A stretch of 64,000 nt of DNA from Stramonita haemastoma (GCA_030674155.1 CM060323.1:880493-944492); one strand, 5' to 3'; positions 1 to 9,891 are shown, counted from the stretch's first letter. The notes: a model not told the origin generated them from the letters alone. Numbers and translations: made by a program.

Positions 1-2858
1 GAATTTTTTAGAGCAAGTAAAACCGACTTGGAATCAACACAAAAAAGCGTTTGAAATATGTCTTTGGGGAAATCTAGAAGAAAATATAAAGCCATCAAAA
101 TGGCAGATAATTCAGCTGTAAAAATAGATCGATTTTTCCCAATATGAAAAGATCTTTCTACTTTCAATGATGGGATTACAAAAGCTGCTCCCGCCTCGTT
201 GTCGCTCAAAAGTGAGCCGTCAGTGTAGATTTTTAGATGTTCTGGATATGTAGTTTGTATATGTTCTTTCACTGACGCGCTAAGAATATTTTCATTACCT
301 TTCTTGGTTAAAGAAGAATAATTTAAGTCAAAATTAGCTCTCTGAAGCTCCCATGGTGGGCAAGATGAAATGTTATTAATCTTTGATTTAGTTATTTTTG
401 TAGGACATATTTCTGCCTTATCAAATAAGTGAGAAGTATAAGTTTTAGCCGTGGTAACAGAACGAATATTATGTGCTCTTTTGGGGAAGTTGACATCAGA
501 TCTTATACCAATTTCGGTGTCCACATTGGTTTCTTGTTTTGAACAACGTAAGAGATATTTAGCCACAGCCAGTTGTCGATAATCATCTAAAGGCAAAATA
601 CCTATCTCTTTATAAGTGCCCATGGATGATGCATGGAAAGGTACACCCAAAGCTAATCGAAAACCCTTACAGTCTAATCTTGTCATTTTTTGTAATAAAG
701 ATTTTGGAGCGCTGAAAAATGCTTCCTGGCCATAAATGAGTCTAGAACGTACAAGAGATAATGCGAGATGTTTTAAAACAGCTACATCCTGAGCCCACAC
801 TTGTTTGCTGATAACTTTCAAGAGGTTAAGACTTTTACGGGCTTTAGTATTTAGATATTCAATGTGATAATTCCAACTTAGTGAGGCTGTGAAGTGTACC
901 CCTAAAAACTTCACCATAGGTTTGTATTCCAAAGCTTTCCCATCTATCTGAAAAACAGGTAGAACTGGTGGGTTAGTACCATTATTAAAATGTACAAGAT
1001 TAGTCTTTTCGGGAGACAGTAACAGACCATTCTCAAAGATGTAGCCATTAAGTTTGTTTAACTCAAGCTGATAAATGTTTTTCAAATGATTAAGATGCCT
1101 CTTTGGTGTTCTCTTTTTCATTGTGACATTCATCCACATACAAATGTCGTCAGCGTACTGGACATGGATAGCATTACTTGAGAGACACTTTGGAAGATCA
1201 TAAAGAAGAATATTGAAAAGATGTGGCGCAATGACTGATCCCTGTGGAATACCCATAGTTGGAAATCGTAAGGAAGAATAGGAATTTCCAACTTTGACCT
1301 GCATGCATCTTTCGGAGAGAAATGTTTTAACATAATAATAGACATTTCCAGATAAGCCAATAGATTTCAATTTGTACAGTAACCGTTTATGCCAGACCTG
1401 ATCGTATGCTTTCTTTATATCAAAAAATGTGGCAAGTACATTTTTCCTACATGCAAATTGTTGTTTAATCTGTGTGCTGAGTTTAAACAGATGATCTGCT
1501 GTGGATCTGCCTTTTCGAAAACCTGCTTGACAGACAGGGATTATTTGGTTTTTATCACAGTAATATATTAGTCGGTTTAAAATTATTTTTTCCATAAGTT
1601 TTCCTGTGTGTGAGGTTAAAGCTATTGGTCTGTAACTGTTTTTATCACTTTTAGATTTACCCTGCTTTGGGACTGGCACTAAAACGGAATGTTTCCAAAT
1701 ATGCGGAATGACCCCCTGAGACCAACAACTTTGAAATAGTTCAAGCAGTAATATTATCCAATTTTCTGGCAGCTGTTTCAAAAATTCGTTTGAAATAGCA
1801 TCTATACCAACGGATGTTCTTTTTGTCCCAAGAGAAAGAAGAGCATCTTTCAATTCTTGCAGAGTTAGTGGAGCATTGACATAGTGATTATTATCTCCCA
1901 CAGGATCGTTATACATGTCTTTTTGTTCTTCTTTTTCTCTATAGGCTTTGCATTTTTCAGTAAGACTTTTATTACTCATTGTATCTGAAAACATTTCTAT
2001 GAAAGTATCAGCTTTTTCTAAACTAGTTGGAAGATCTTTGTCTTGAATCTTAATTGGACAGTTAGGAAGCTTAATCCCACTTTTCATGTCTTTAAATTTA
2101 TTCCATACCTTTTGTACATCATTATGGGAGTTAACTTCTTTTAGGCAAAAGGAAGACCAAAATTGACGTTTGCTTTCTTCAACAGTTTTATCACAAAACA
2201 GTTTTGCTTTTTTCATAAGAGAATGATTTTCGGACGTTTTATTTCTTAAGTATACTTTACAAGCAGCTTTTTTGTCATTAACAGCTTTTTGACAAGCAGG
2301 ATTCCACCATATATTTCCCGAATGCTTTTGTGACTTCATGGGAGAATACTTTGGAATAGAACTATCAGCTGCTAGTAACACGTATTCTTTAAAATTTGCA
2401 TAAAAAATATCAATGTCACTACTTTTTATACTTTCAATGTTAATTTGTGTCAAAATATCTTTAAACTTGTTCCAGTCAGCAAGACGATAATTGTATTTTG
2501 GGATGACATCTTTTTCTTTATCACATTGTAGAGAATTTTCATTTAGAGTGATAGCAATTGGAAAATGATCACTTCCTAAAGTATCGTCTTCTACTTTCCA
2601 GTTACACCTGGAAACAAGGGTTGGAGAAATAAAAGATAGATCTAAAGCGCTAGGTCTTTGGTTTGGAACATCTGGGATTCGCGTAACATTGCCATCATTA
2701 AGTAAAAAAAGACAAGAATCAACAATGTTTTCAATAAACCGATTATTGGTCACTGATGTACAGTTTTTATCCCAGAAGGGGGAGTGTGCATTGAAATCCC
2801 CACATATTGTCAGCTCAAAAGTGAGACAAGATCTCGTAACTGAGATTGGACATCTGAT
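1..2858 (-). CDS. LINE ORF2: endonuclease C-term, reverse transcriptase, RNase H N-term
   Basis: One minus-strand frame is free of stop codons from 2858 to the left edge, about 950 codons; I checked every triplet. In order: an endonuclease block with the GDFNAHSPFWDKN motif (about 2795-2755) and SDHFPI (about 2565); a reverse transcriptase with GIPQGSVIAPHLFNILLYDL (about 1255-1195) and the catalytic YADD box (codons 1157-1146); then RNase H with YTDGS (227-213) and VDSKS near 25. The protein would copy the element's RNA into DNA at a nicked target. Coding sequence belongs to the element from about 2820; the remaining codons to the stop at 2861-2859 are the opposite strand of the 3' part. It has no start codon of its own because it is 5'-truncated. 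The I or Jockey-with-RNase-H group fits best; clade is inferred. Confidence 0.85.
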   Translation of the reverse strand, partial: MRCPISVTRSCLTFELTICGDFNAHSPFWDKNCTSVTNNRFIENIVDSCLFLLNDGNVTRIPDVPNQRPSALDLSFISPTLVSRCNWKVEDDTLGSDHFPIAITLNENSLQCDKEKDVIPKYNYRLADWNKFKDILTQINIESIKSSDIDIFYANFKEYVLLAADSSIPKYSPMKSQKHSGNIWWNPACQKAVNDKKAACKVYLRNKTSENHSLMKKAKLFCDKTVEESKRQFWSSFCLKEVNSHNDVQKVWNKFKDMKSGIKLPNCPIKIQDKDLPTSLEKADTFIEMFSDTMSNKSLTEKCKAYREKEEQKDMYNDPVGDNNHYVNAPLTLQELKDALLSLGTKRTSVGIDAISNEFLKQLPENWIILLLELFQSCWSQGVIPHIWKHSVLVPVPKQGKSKSDKNSYRPIALTSHTGKLMEKIILNRLIYYCDKNQIIPVCQAGFRKGRSTADHLFKLSTQIKQQFACRKNVLATFFDIKKAYDQVWHKRLLYKLKSIGLSGNVYYYVKTFLSERCMQVKVGNSYSSLRFPTMGIPQGSVIAPHLFNILLYDLPKCLSSNAIHVQYADDICMWMNVTMKKRTPKRHLNHLKNIYQLELNKLNGYIFENGLLLSPEKTNLVHFNNGTNPPVLPVFQIDGKALEYKPMVKFLGVHFTASLSWNYHIEYLNTKARKSLNLLKVISKQVWAQDVAVLKHLALSLVRSRLIYGQEAFFSAPKSLLQKMTRLDCKGFRLALGVPFHASSMGTYKEIGILPLDDYRQLAVAKYLLRCSKQETNVDTEIGIRSDVNFPKRAHNIRSVTTAKTYTSHLFDKAEICPTKITKSKINNISSCPPWELQRANFDLNYSSLTKKGNENILSASVKEHIQTTYPEHLKIYTDGSLLSDNEAGAAFVIPSLKVERSFHIGKNRSIFTAELSAILMALYFLLDFPKDIFQTLFCVDSKSVLLALKN

Positions 2859-3392
2859 TCATTTTCTGATGTTACGAGGCACCGGTGTTACCTTTTGCTG
2901 GATTCCTTCGCATTGTGGTATCTACTTTAATGAAATAGTTGACAAAGTAGCAAAATGTGGAGCAAAGCACACTGATGGGTCCTGCAGCATTAATGTCCCC
3001 TTATCCGTTCATGAGGGCTATAGCATGTTACAAAATGCATGTTGGAAACATTTTAAAAAGAAACAAAGTATTGGTTCTCACCAGAATGATGATGTAACCC
3101 ATTTATTATCTTTTGATAAGATCAAATGCCGTAACTCTCAAGAATATAGAAATGTTGTATCTCTTATCTATAGGTTCAAGCTCAATGCTTTTAGATCGAA
3201 ATTTTCAAAAAAGCAACATGTATCTGTGGCGAAAATATTACCATAGGTCACATTCTTTTAGAATGCAGAGATTTGAAAATCTTTTTACCAGTTTACAAAT
3301 ACGTTTGCTTAGAGCAAATTCTAAAAGACATTTCGCTAATGAAAGAAATTGCATTGTCATTAAGTCATAGTCCTATTATCAGGTTCTTATAG
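2811..3392 (+). pseudogene. LINE ORF2 C-terminus: second half of RNase H and Cys/His tail
   Basis: The plus strand encodes the RNase H segment WIPSHCGIYFNEIVDKVAK (about 2899-2955), with the final catalytic Asp of the NExxD type. It is followed by a C-terminal region with the CxCGxxxTxxHxLxxC pattern (about 3215-3265) common at LINE ORF2 ends. A one-base loss in an A-run near 3210-3216 moves the frame: sequence before it reads in the frame of 2811, after it in the frame ending at the tag stop 3390-3392. Together with the minus-strand part at 1-2820 it reconstitutes nearly the whole C-terminal two thirds of ORF2, but as separate inverted pieces, so this copy cannot be autonomous. Confidence 0.8.
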
Positions 3393-3692
3393 TATAATGA
3401 TTGTTTACTAGTTATAATAGTATAATGATGTTTACTAGTTATATGAATTGCAAAGTTAGTGTTTTAAACTGTTATTTCTTTCTTTTCATTATTCTTGTTC
3501 TATTGTTTTAATTCTTGGTTCTTATAGATGTTTACTGCAGATAATTAGCTATGTGCCATACCAACCCATCCAGCCCCCTCCTCTCCCCCCTCCCCTCCAT
3601 ACACACACTCACTCACTCATATACACTTTCCCGTCTGATATCACTATTTAGTGGAAGGACGTTAAACTGAAGAACTAACTAACTAACTAACA
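3393..3692 (+). mobile_element. LINE 3' UTR with (TAAC)n tail
   Basis: AT-rich sequence after the ORF2 stop. It contains a near-perfect direct duplication of about 28 bp (3391-3443), then a pyrimidine-rich stretch, and ends in a conserved-looking block (3637-3680) followed by four TAAC units. The end block recurs in shortened form at 4390-4438 and 4678-4728. Confidence 0.6.
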
Positions 3693-3730
3693 CACCACAC
3701 ACACACACACACACACACACACATCACACA

Positions 3731-3815
<85 letters not shown>
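3693..3815. repeat. (AC)n microsatellite
   Basis: About 115 bp of nearly pure AC dinucleotides, directly after the LINE tail. Confidence 0.97.
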
Positions 3816-3818
<3 letters not shown>

Positions 3819-4009
3819 TTCGTGCGTCTCAGAAAATCTTAAATAAAGACTATGACTGTAATGCGTCTAGACTGAACGACTGAAAATCATAATATTAATA
3901 ATTATGCTTGCTTTGACTCACATCTCTTCACATCCTCATTGTCACCACTACTATCACAATCACTGCGTATTTCTTGTTATCCTAATCCTTCATACTATTG
4001 TTTGAACAG

Positions 4010-4142
4010 CTGAAGACGGATTACTCGTTTGTAGCCCCGACGATCAGAGAATTGGCGCTAACCACAGCGCGAAACCCCAACCCTCAGTACCTCTACCAGT
4101 TCTCTTACCACTCGGCCAACCGACAGACTCCGCAATGGCAAG
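4010..4142 (+). CDS. Carboxylesterase/cholinesterase-family protein, third-last exon
   Basis: This exon starts after a TTTGAACAG acceptor and ends at an AG|GTAAGG donor in phase 1. It encodes a stretch of an alpha/beta-hydrolase of the type-B carboxylesterase family (cholinesterases, carboxylesterases, neuroligins), ending QYLYQFSYHSANRQTPQWQ. That matches the family's segment just before the catalytic histidine. Earlier exons with the catalytic serine lie left of the window, beyond the retrotransposon, which therefore sits in an intron of this gene or upstream of the visible part. Whether the enzyme is a cholinesterase or a general esterase cannot be told from the C-terminus alone. Confidence 0.85.
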
Positions 4143-4221
4143 GTAAGGACCACTCCGCCTTTTGCAGCATCATTAATTAACTTGTTGTGTTGTTTAGCGT
4201 AGGTTTTTCTATTTGTTATTA

Positions 4222-4223
<2 letters not shown>

Positions 4224-4291
<68 letters not shown>

Positions 4292-4330
4292 GCGCGCGCA
4301 CACACACACACACGCACGGTCACACCCACG
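4224..4330. repeat. (AC)n with (CG) interruption
   Basis: AC dinucleotides with a short alternating GCGCGC core at about 4286-4300, in the esterase intron 4143-4757. Confidence 0.95.
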
Positions 4331-4389
4331 CACACACGCACTGGTTAGAAAGTCTGCTGTCCAACTCTCATTAGGCAGTTTCTTCTTCT

Positions 4390-4438
4390 TTTTGTCTAAT
4401 ATCACTTTTATGTGAACAGACGTAAAATTGAAGACCAA
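4390..4438 (+). repeat. Copy of the LINE 3'-end block
   Basis: Resembles 3637-3680: both carry a TATCAC core, then GTGAA/GTGGAA, ACGT and AAA(C/T)TGAAGA. It is followed directly by an (ACGC)n/(AC)n tract, as the LINE copy is followed by (AC)n. Confidence 0.5.
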
Positions 4439-4440
4439 CC

Positions 4441-4452
4441 AACACACACACA

Positions 4453-4492
<40 letters not shown>

Positions 4493-4508
4493 CCACACAC
4501 ACACACAC

Positions 4509-4552
<44 letters not shown>
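4441..4552. repeat. (ACGC)n and (AC)n microsatellite
   Basis: About eleven ACGC tetramers followed by AC dinucleotides. Confidence 0.95.
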
Positions 4553-4553
<1 letters not shown>

Positions 4554-4640
4554 GGACTGGATGTAAAAAAACAAAAACAAAAAAAAGCACACGAGTGCTT
4601 ATCCCATTATTCTCGATATAAAAGAATAAAATTTAAAAAA
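4553..4640 (+). mobile_element. SINE 3'-end fragment
   Basis: Contains GGGGACTGGAT, an A-rich tract, then GAGTGCTTATCCCATTAT and TCTCGATATAAA. It is the reverse complement of the outer end of the SINE copies at 10862 and 12728. Confidence 0.6.
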
Positions 4641-4677
4641 TAAATAATCAAAACACATTTCAATTTTTACCTTTGAT

Positions 4678-4728
4678 CATCTGGTATCACTTAAAGTGGA
4701 AAGACATGAGTTAAAAGTGAAGACTACT
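4678..4728 (+). repeat. Second copy of the LINE 3'-end block
   Basis: GGTATCACTTAAAGTGGAAAG and GTGAAGAC match the block at 3637-3680, about 30 bp before the acceptor of the esterase exon at 4758. Confidence 0.45.
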
Positions 4729-4757
4729 ACATGTAGTACAACTCTATTTTGCGACAG

Positions 4758-4908
4758 GTGCCGAACACGCCGACGAACTGCATTACGTGTTTGGCTCTCC
4801 CCTCATTGAGGACTTCATGTGGAATGGCTTCATCACGGCCTGGACGGATGACGACAAACGTGTGTCCGATGACGTCATGACGCTTTGGACCAACTTTGCT
4901 AAATACGG
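4758..4908 (+). CDS. Carboxylesterase/cholinesterase-family protein, second-last exon
   Basis: Spliced from 4142 it reads GAEHADELHYVFGSPL, the family motif in which the first His is the third member of the catalytic Ser-Glu/Asp-His triad (compare GxxHxxEL/I-x-x-VFG in cholinesterases). The His is present, so this is an enzyme-like copy rather than a neuroligin-type inactive one, judged on that residue alone. It continues DFMWNGFITAWTDDDKRVSDDVMTLWTNFAKYG, the conserved helix with W-x-NFAK before a G-N-P turn. The acceptor is GCGACAG, the donor GG|GTAGGC, phase 2. Confidence 0.88.
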
Positions 4909-4936
4909 GTAGGCGAGGCCTAAACTTGTTTGCGGG

Positions 4937-4937
<1 letters not shown>

Positions 4938-4992
<55 letters not shown>
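4938..4992. repeat. (TG)n microsatellite
   Basis: Pure TG run about 30 bp inside the esterase intron that starts at 4909. Confidence 0.97.
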
Positions 4993-4994
<2 letters not shown>

Positions 4995-5198
4995 CTTCAC
5001 TTTAATGGCATGTTGTTATTTTTTCTTAAAATTATATTAGACGAGGGAAATTTACACAATGAAAAGAAAGGGGTTGAGATGGACCCCCCCAAATTTAAAT
5101 AAATAAATAAATAAAATAACGAGAAAAGGAGGGCTGGAGATTAATCATGAGGAACAAGGGAGCAATTAAGAGAGCAAATGCGCGTGCGCGCACACATT

Positions 5199-5245
5199 GT
5201 GTGTGTGTGTGTGTGTGTGTGTTATGTGCGCGCGCGCGCGCGCGC

Positions 5246-5290
<45 letters not shown>
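5199..5290. repeat. (TG)n-(CG)n-(TG)n tract
   Basis: Alternating purine-pyrimidine for about 90 bp with a pure CG core near 5227-5249, in the last intron of the esterase gene. Confidence 0.95.
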
Positions 5291-5292
<2 letters not shown>

Positions 5293-5384
5293 TATTTATG
5301 CATAATTGTGTTTGTGGGAATAAATAGCAAACTATACCAGATCTGGCATTCACTTGTTTTCAGTCTTTTTTTTTCTTTCGACAG

Positions 5385-5565
5385 AAACCCAACTCCCGAT
5401 GACAGCACTAACGTCAAATGGTTGCCATGGACACGGACGAGTCCAAATTACCTGGATATAGGGGGTACAGATCGAGCTATGAGTGGTATCCGAACCAGAC
5501 AAATCGAGTTGTGGACCAATACCATTTTTCGACCTGAGAGAGGCCCCGATGCCATTATCGGCTAA
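5385..5565 (+). CDS. Carboxylesterase/cholinesterase-family protein, last exon
   Basis: The exon follows a T-rich tract and TTTCGACAG. It completes the GNPTPDD turn, then WLPWTRTSPNYLDIGG, the family's 'W-P-x-Y-x-x-x-x-x-YL-x-I' block, and ends ERGPDAIIG before a TAA at 5563-5565. About 154 residues of the protein are visible over the three exons, all in frame without interruption. There is no hydrophobic tail after the catalytic domain, so no GPI signal or transmembrane anchor is seen; the product is probably soluble or secreted. The exact subfamily is unresolved. Confidence 0.88.
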
Positions 5566-5580
5566 ATAAACAGGAATAAA
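5565..5580 (+). terminator. Poly(A) signals of the esterase gene
   Basis: Two AATAAA hexamers, one overlapping the stop codon (5565-5570) and one at 5575-5580. The second is the likelier functional signal because the first leaves almost no 3' UTR. Confidence 0.5.
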
Positions 5581-6787
5581 CTTCATGATAAATCATCATA
5601 CATGGAGTTCCACTTTAACATAAAATATATGCAAATTATTTTACCAGGTGCAGGCTTGATTATTTTGGGGTTGTTGTATTGTTGTTGTTTTTTGGGGGAG
5701 GGGGTAATCATTTTTATTCAATTTGATCATGTTGTACATCGTTATATATCACTAGATGCGGTTTTTCATACACATATAAAAAGTAAGCAAGGAAGTATTC
5801 ACAAAAAGGAAAGGGACAATGATAAAGTAAAGAACCCTTAGCAAAAACATACAAAAAACAACAACAACAAACACACATATAAGTTAAGGATAGAACAAGA
5901 AGAAAGACGAGACAGCTAGACAGACAGACATATAGACAGAGAGAGATCACAGTACAGATAGTATGTTGTACATGCATTTTCCTATGAAGTTTCTGTAAAT
6001 GATTAGTTATCATGACTGTCATGTAACATAAACCATGATCATCGCATAATAAAAGTATTCAACAGATATTCATAGATTTAATATTCATCACTAACCAAGG
6101 CCTTTATAGTCCATTCAAGAGCAAAAGTGTTATGGACAAAAAATTACTGCTGTGTACTCTTCCATTAAATATTTTCTTTTCAACTTTTTTTTTTATGAAG
6201 ACCTGCAGTACAAAATAATTTCAACATAACAAAGCCTTTAGCAAGACTTGGATTCGACAAAAATATAAACATTGACTATATCTTTTGTTTTATTATCTTT
6301 GTTTGATAGGCAATGTATAATATATCATTGTAAATGAAATAGAAGTGGTACATTCTCTTACTTACCTCCTCTAAAACAATAAAAGCTAATCTACATGCCG
6401 CTTCACAGATATTTTTATATCTAGTCACGAACTGTGCAAACATGTAATGCATGTTACCTATACACTCATCATATCCCTTTCTGGGTGAGTACGATGATAA
6501 ACATTGGCACTGGTGACAGCTATAATACTATCCTTCACTACAACGTAAAAAAAAAAATAGAAGAAAAAAATGGAAATAAAACATACCAAATGCTATGCAC
6601 TAGGGCAGACACAGAGGCTAAAAGTAAGTTTTCACACAGAGGCAAACAGGCTGTAGTGGCCTAAGTAGGGAATTGGGCAGCAGCAAGGAAGTGAGTGAGG
6701 AATGGAGGAGAACCAAAGAAAGTCTTCTGATGCATACTAGGCCTAGAGATGCCAGGCTGTTCGAAATCAGCTGGATGGCCATGCACA
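5581..6787. other. No gene recognised; AT-rich 3' flank
   Basis: AT-rich unique-looking sequence after the esterase gene. I see only short chance reading frames, none with a recognisable motif. Confidence 0.5.
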
Positions 6788-6863
<76 letters not shown>

Positions 6864-6891
6864 AGAGAGAAAAGAGAGAGAGAGAGAGAGA

Positions 6892-6952
<61 letters not shown>
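6788..6952. repeat. (AC)n joined to (GA)n
   Basis: About 72 bp AC then about 92 bp GA with small interruptions. Confidence 0.97.
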
Positions 6953-6954
<2 letters not shown>

Positions 6955-6984
6955 TCCTGATGAAAAAAAGCAAATCGATATGTA

Positions 6985-7020
6985 TTCAATGCACCATCTG
7001 GAAATAAAATTTTGATTTTA
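6985..7020 (+). repeat. Short repeat end
   Basis: The block CACCATCTGGAAATAAAAT reappears as GCCATCTGAAAATAAAAT at 63630-63650; in both places it lies next to microsatellite sequence. It looks like the 3' end of a retroposed element. Confidence 0.35.
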
Positions 7021-7057
7021 TGAGAGAGAGAGAGAGAGGAGAGAGGAGAGGAGAGAG

Positions 7058-7148
<91 letters not shown>

Positions 7149-7149
7149 G
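7021..7149. repeat. (GA)n microsatellite
   Basis: About 128 bp of GA with interruptions. Confidence 0.97.
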
Positions 7150-8096
7150 GAAACCCAGTCCAGCAGTCCATGGAGTTGAAGTACTCACACACCATTGGCT
7201 GTGTTCATGCCATCCATACCACCAGCCATGCTTGACCTTCTCTTCCATTGAAAGAGGCGTATGTTTCCAGTTTAACGTGTGCATAAGACACGTTCGTTTG
7301 CTTTTTGTTGAGATTAATTTAGGCTACGTCCCAGCAGAGATTTTTGGTCTACCACTATGAGAAGGAAGCTTAATGTCTAGAAAGAGCAGAGAGATTTAAT
7401 GACGATAACTTCTTTTTTTAAGGTTTGGTGTCTAGAAAGAGCAAGAGGTCAAATAACATTCCTGAAAAGGTAAAGTAGGATGTTCTGTGCATGTGGCATG
7501 GGGCGGTCCAAGAGAAGTCATGTATAATTCGTCTTCTATAAAGACAGTGGAAAGAAATTGTAGGGGTGGTAAGAATCGGGTAGAACTGACTGACATTAAA
7601 GTGTGATAGGTTAGAGGCGGAGAGAAAGGATTTGGGGCACAAGGGGCCTATATGTTTGTGCGGCCATTGGAAAGAAGAAGGCCCTAGGCCCTATATATGA
7701 ATTTGGCAGCCTGGTAGAGAAGAAGGGACCATCCTGAAGATGTCTTATTGGAGATGAAAGAGAGATGGGCCTGTCATAGTTAGCCAGCCTATTGTGGTAG
7801 GGAGATGGCACAGACTGAAAACTCCTTCCAATGATCAACAGTAAAGGAGGCAGCACAGTGCGAGAAAGAGATAGGCTGTTGTTTACAGATGCAGGGGATG
7901 GGGTGTGATAGGTTTTGTAGAGGTTGGTACAGAATCTGGATGTTCTTGGAGATTGTGTGGCCTATTAATTAAAGTCCCGACGGAGGAGTCTGATTTAGGG
8001 ACTGTGGAATTAATTCAAGAAGCAACGACTTACCTCTCCATCATTCTGCCAAGCAGCAGGTCCAAGGTTGCTGTTTTTTTTTTAATACAATTTTTT

Positions 8097-8098
<2 letters not shown>
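7150..8098. other. No gene recognised
   Basis: Moderately GC sequence without long reading frames or recognised repeats. Confidence 0.45.

Positions 8099-8099
<1 letters not shown>

Positions 8100-8184
<85 letters not shown>
8100..8184. repeat. (CT)n microsatellite
   Basis: Pure TC run of about 84 bp followed by a short (AC) tail to about 8232. Confidence 0.97.
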
Positions 8185-8186
<2 letters not shown>

Positions 8187-8234
8187 CGCGCTCGTGCGCA
8201 CACACTTACACACACGCACGCACACACACACAAC

Positions 8235-9228
8235 AGAGAAAAGTACACCTTTTCTGTTTAACTGCATGAAACAAGTGTCACCTGTCTATCAATAAGTATC
8301 CAGACAGAAGAATGAGCAAACCAATGAAGGAGAGACGATGAATAAATGAACAACAAACAAATTGAATTTATAGAGGGCTGTTGAATAAACATAAACAATA
8401 GCTGTTTTACATCCAGTTCTCTTTAATTATTAGCAGGTCCAAGGTACCTGGTGAAGATAGGATCCTGGGCAAAGACCTATGGGAGCTCATTACTTTTTGT
8501 TAATAAATACGAGTCTCATTTGATTGGTGGTTACGCCTAGGCCCATACCAGTAGAAACTCTCAACCCCACGGCTCATCAAACACTTGACTGAACCCGGGC
8601 AGTTTGTTTATAGGCCTAATGTAAGCTTATACAGAAGCTGAGTCCAGCGTTCTTTTTTCTGTTGAAACGGGGGAAACAAGACTTGTAAAGCAGCCTGGTA
8701 TCAAACGTTGATACTCTTCTCTTGTTCTCTTTACTAGGGACAATGTTGTCAAATTCTGAGAACAATGATAGAGTTTACAAAGATTAACGAGATATTATCA
8801 GTGTGGTCCACACACGCTCTCCCAGTCTTTGTAGGTATCTCCTTCTATCTTGATGTTCCAGTCCCTTGTAAAACAAGGATGTCTTTCTTGGGAATTTGAT
8901 TTAGAACCCCTTGTAATTGGTCACAGAATTCTTCTATGGATTCATCCGTGCAGTCTGCAGTGTATGTCTGTTTTATTGTGATGTTGAATGGGGTTGCTCT
9001 CAAGCGGATGGTAATAAGTCTGCTGGACACTGGCTGACAGCTTATGACGTGTTCACGATGTCTTTGTGAATGAGGAACCCCACGCCCTGTTCATGCTTAT
9101 CCTGTTTTCCACTAAAGTAAATTTTGTGGTCTCCCTAGGTCGTTGTTTCTCTCATGTTTTTCCACCTTACTTCACCGGAAAAAATTATTTAAAAAAACAA
9201 ACAAAACCAAACTGTAAAATTGTTTTTA
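8235..9228. other. No gene recognised
   Basis: No coding exon or recognised repeat seen. The minus-strand stretch near 8845-9030 reads LITIRLRATPFNITIKQTYT, reminiscent of the endonuclease domain of RTE-like LINEs, so a decayed LINE fragment is possible. Confidence 0.35.
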
Positions 9229-9550
9229 GAAGGAAGGTGGCAGGATGGTTAAGACGTCCGCCTCTGGGCTCGATTCCCAGTCTCGCCCTTTCTTACCAGT
9301 TTCACGAAAAAAAGCAAAGTGAGTGTCAAAGTCATTCTGATGAAACTATAAACCGAGGCCCTGTGCGAACGCACGCAGAACATCTTGCGCACACGTTAAA
9401 ACCTCATTCTGCCTTTCCAAAGAGCAGGCCAGGCCATTGTGTGCCGGTAGGAGCGGATGACAAAATTATTTTATAAAAACCCAGCATGCACATAGGTGTC
9501 GTGTTTAGACATCATCCCTGAGGAAAAATCGGGGAGTCGGAGCCCCAGGG
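9229..9550 (+). mobile_element. tRNA-headed SINE, type A
   Basis: Head AAGGAAGGTGGCAGGATGG with GGTTAAGACG (box A-like) and GGGCTCGATTCCCAG (box B-like). The body has AACCGAGGCCCTGTGCGAACG and CGCAGAACATCTTGCGC, and the end has GTGTGCCGGTAGGAGCGGAT. Related copies lie at 26342 and 39935; the body is shared with the type B copies. Confidence 0.75.
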
Positions 9551-9554
9551 CGGC

Positions 9555-9560
9555 TCAGTG

Positions 9561-9651
<91 letters not shown>
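9555..9651. repeat. (AT)n microsatellite
   Basis: About 95 bp of alternating AT directly after the SINE; it is self-complementary and could fold as a hairpin. Confidence 0.97.
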
Positions 9652-9653
<2 letters not shown>

Positions 9654-9750
9654 GGAAAGCGCTGCACTTGTGGTGACGCGCTCTCCCTGGGGAGAGCGGC
9701 CCAAATTTTACGTAGAAAATTCTGCTGTGATATAAAGTGGTATATATATA
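9652..9750 (+). repeat. Dispersed repeat, forward copy
   Basis: GCGCTGCACTTGTGGTGACG, CTCTCCCTGGGGAGAGC and TCTGCTGTGATATAAAGTGG match the reverse complement of 25988-26085. Confidence 0.65.
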
Positions 9751-9891
9751 AAAAATAATAATAATAAGAGCCCAAAGATGTGCCATTGGTAGGCCCTATC
9801 TGGCGATCTCATGTCATAGTTCTTCAACTTTGCCTGTGACTCTTAGTGTTCATACATTCCAAGTGCCAACGGCGATGAAGTTTCTGGCACG

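Larger units (their letters stand above)
1..3692. mobile_element. Non-LTR retrotransposon (I/Jockey-like), 5' part inverted
   Basis: A single insertion in two head-to-head parts. The left part (about 2820 down to 1) reads on the minus strand: C-terminal endonuclease, reverse transcriptase, first half of RNase H. The right part (about 2811 to 3392) reads on the plus strand and begins in RNase H almost exactly where the left part stops at the window edge, then continues to a C-terminal cysteine-histidine motif, stop codon and 3' UTR with a (TAAC)n tail near 3675-3692. This is the structure expected from twin priming, where the 5' portion of a truncated LINE is integrated inverted. The endonuclease N-terminus and ORF1 are missing, so the copy is 5'-truncated. 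The left boundary is at or just outside position 1, so no target-site duplication can be checked. Confidence 0.85.

Noticed and set aside
3698..3815. CRISPR-like or regulated repeat array
   Set aside because: A simple dinucleotide repeat in a eukaryotic genome; no spacers.
4058..4643. Cys/Val-rich and His/Thr-rich reading frames
   Set aside because: Translations of (AC)n and (ACGC)n microsatellites.
6618..7284. Ser/Leu- and Glu/Arg-repeat reading frames on both strands
   Set aside because: Translations of (GA)n and (AC)n tracts.
9512..9786. Tyr-Ile repeat frames
   Set aside because: Translations of an (AT)n tract; the same applies at 61343-61675.
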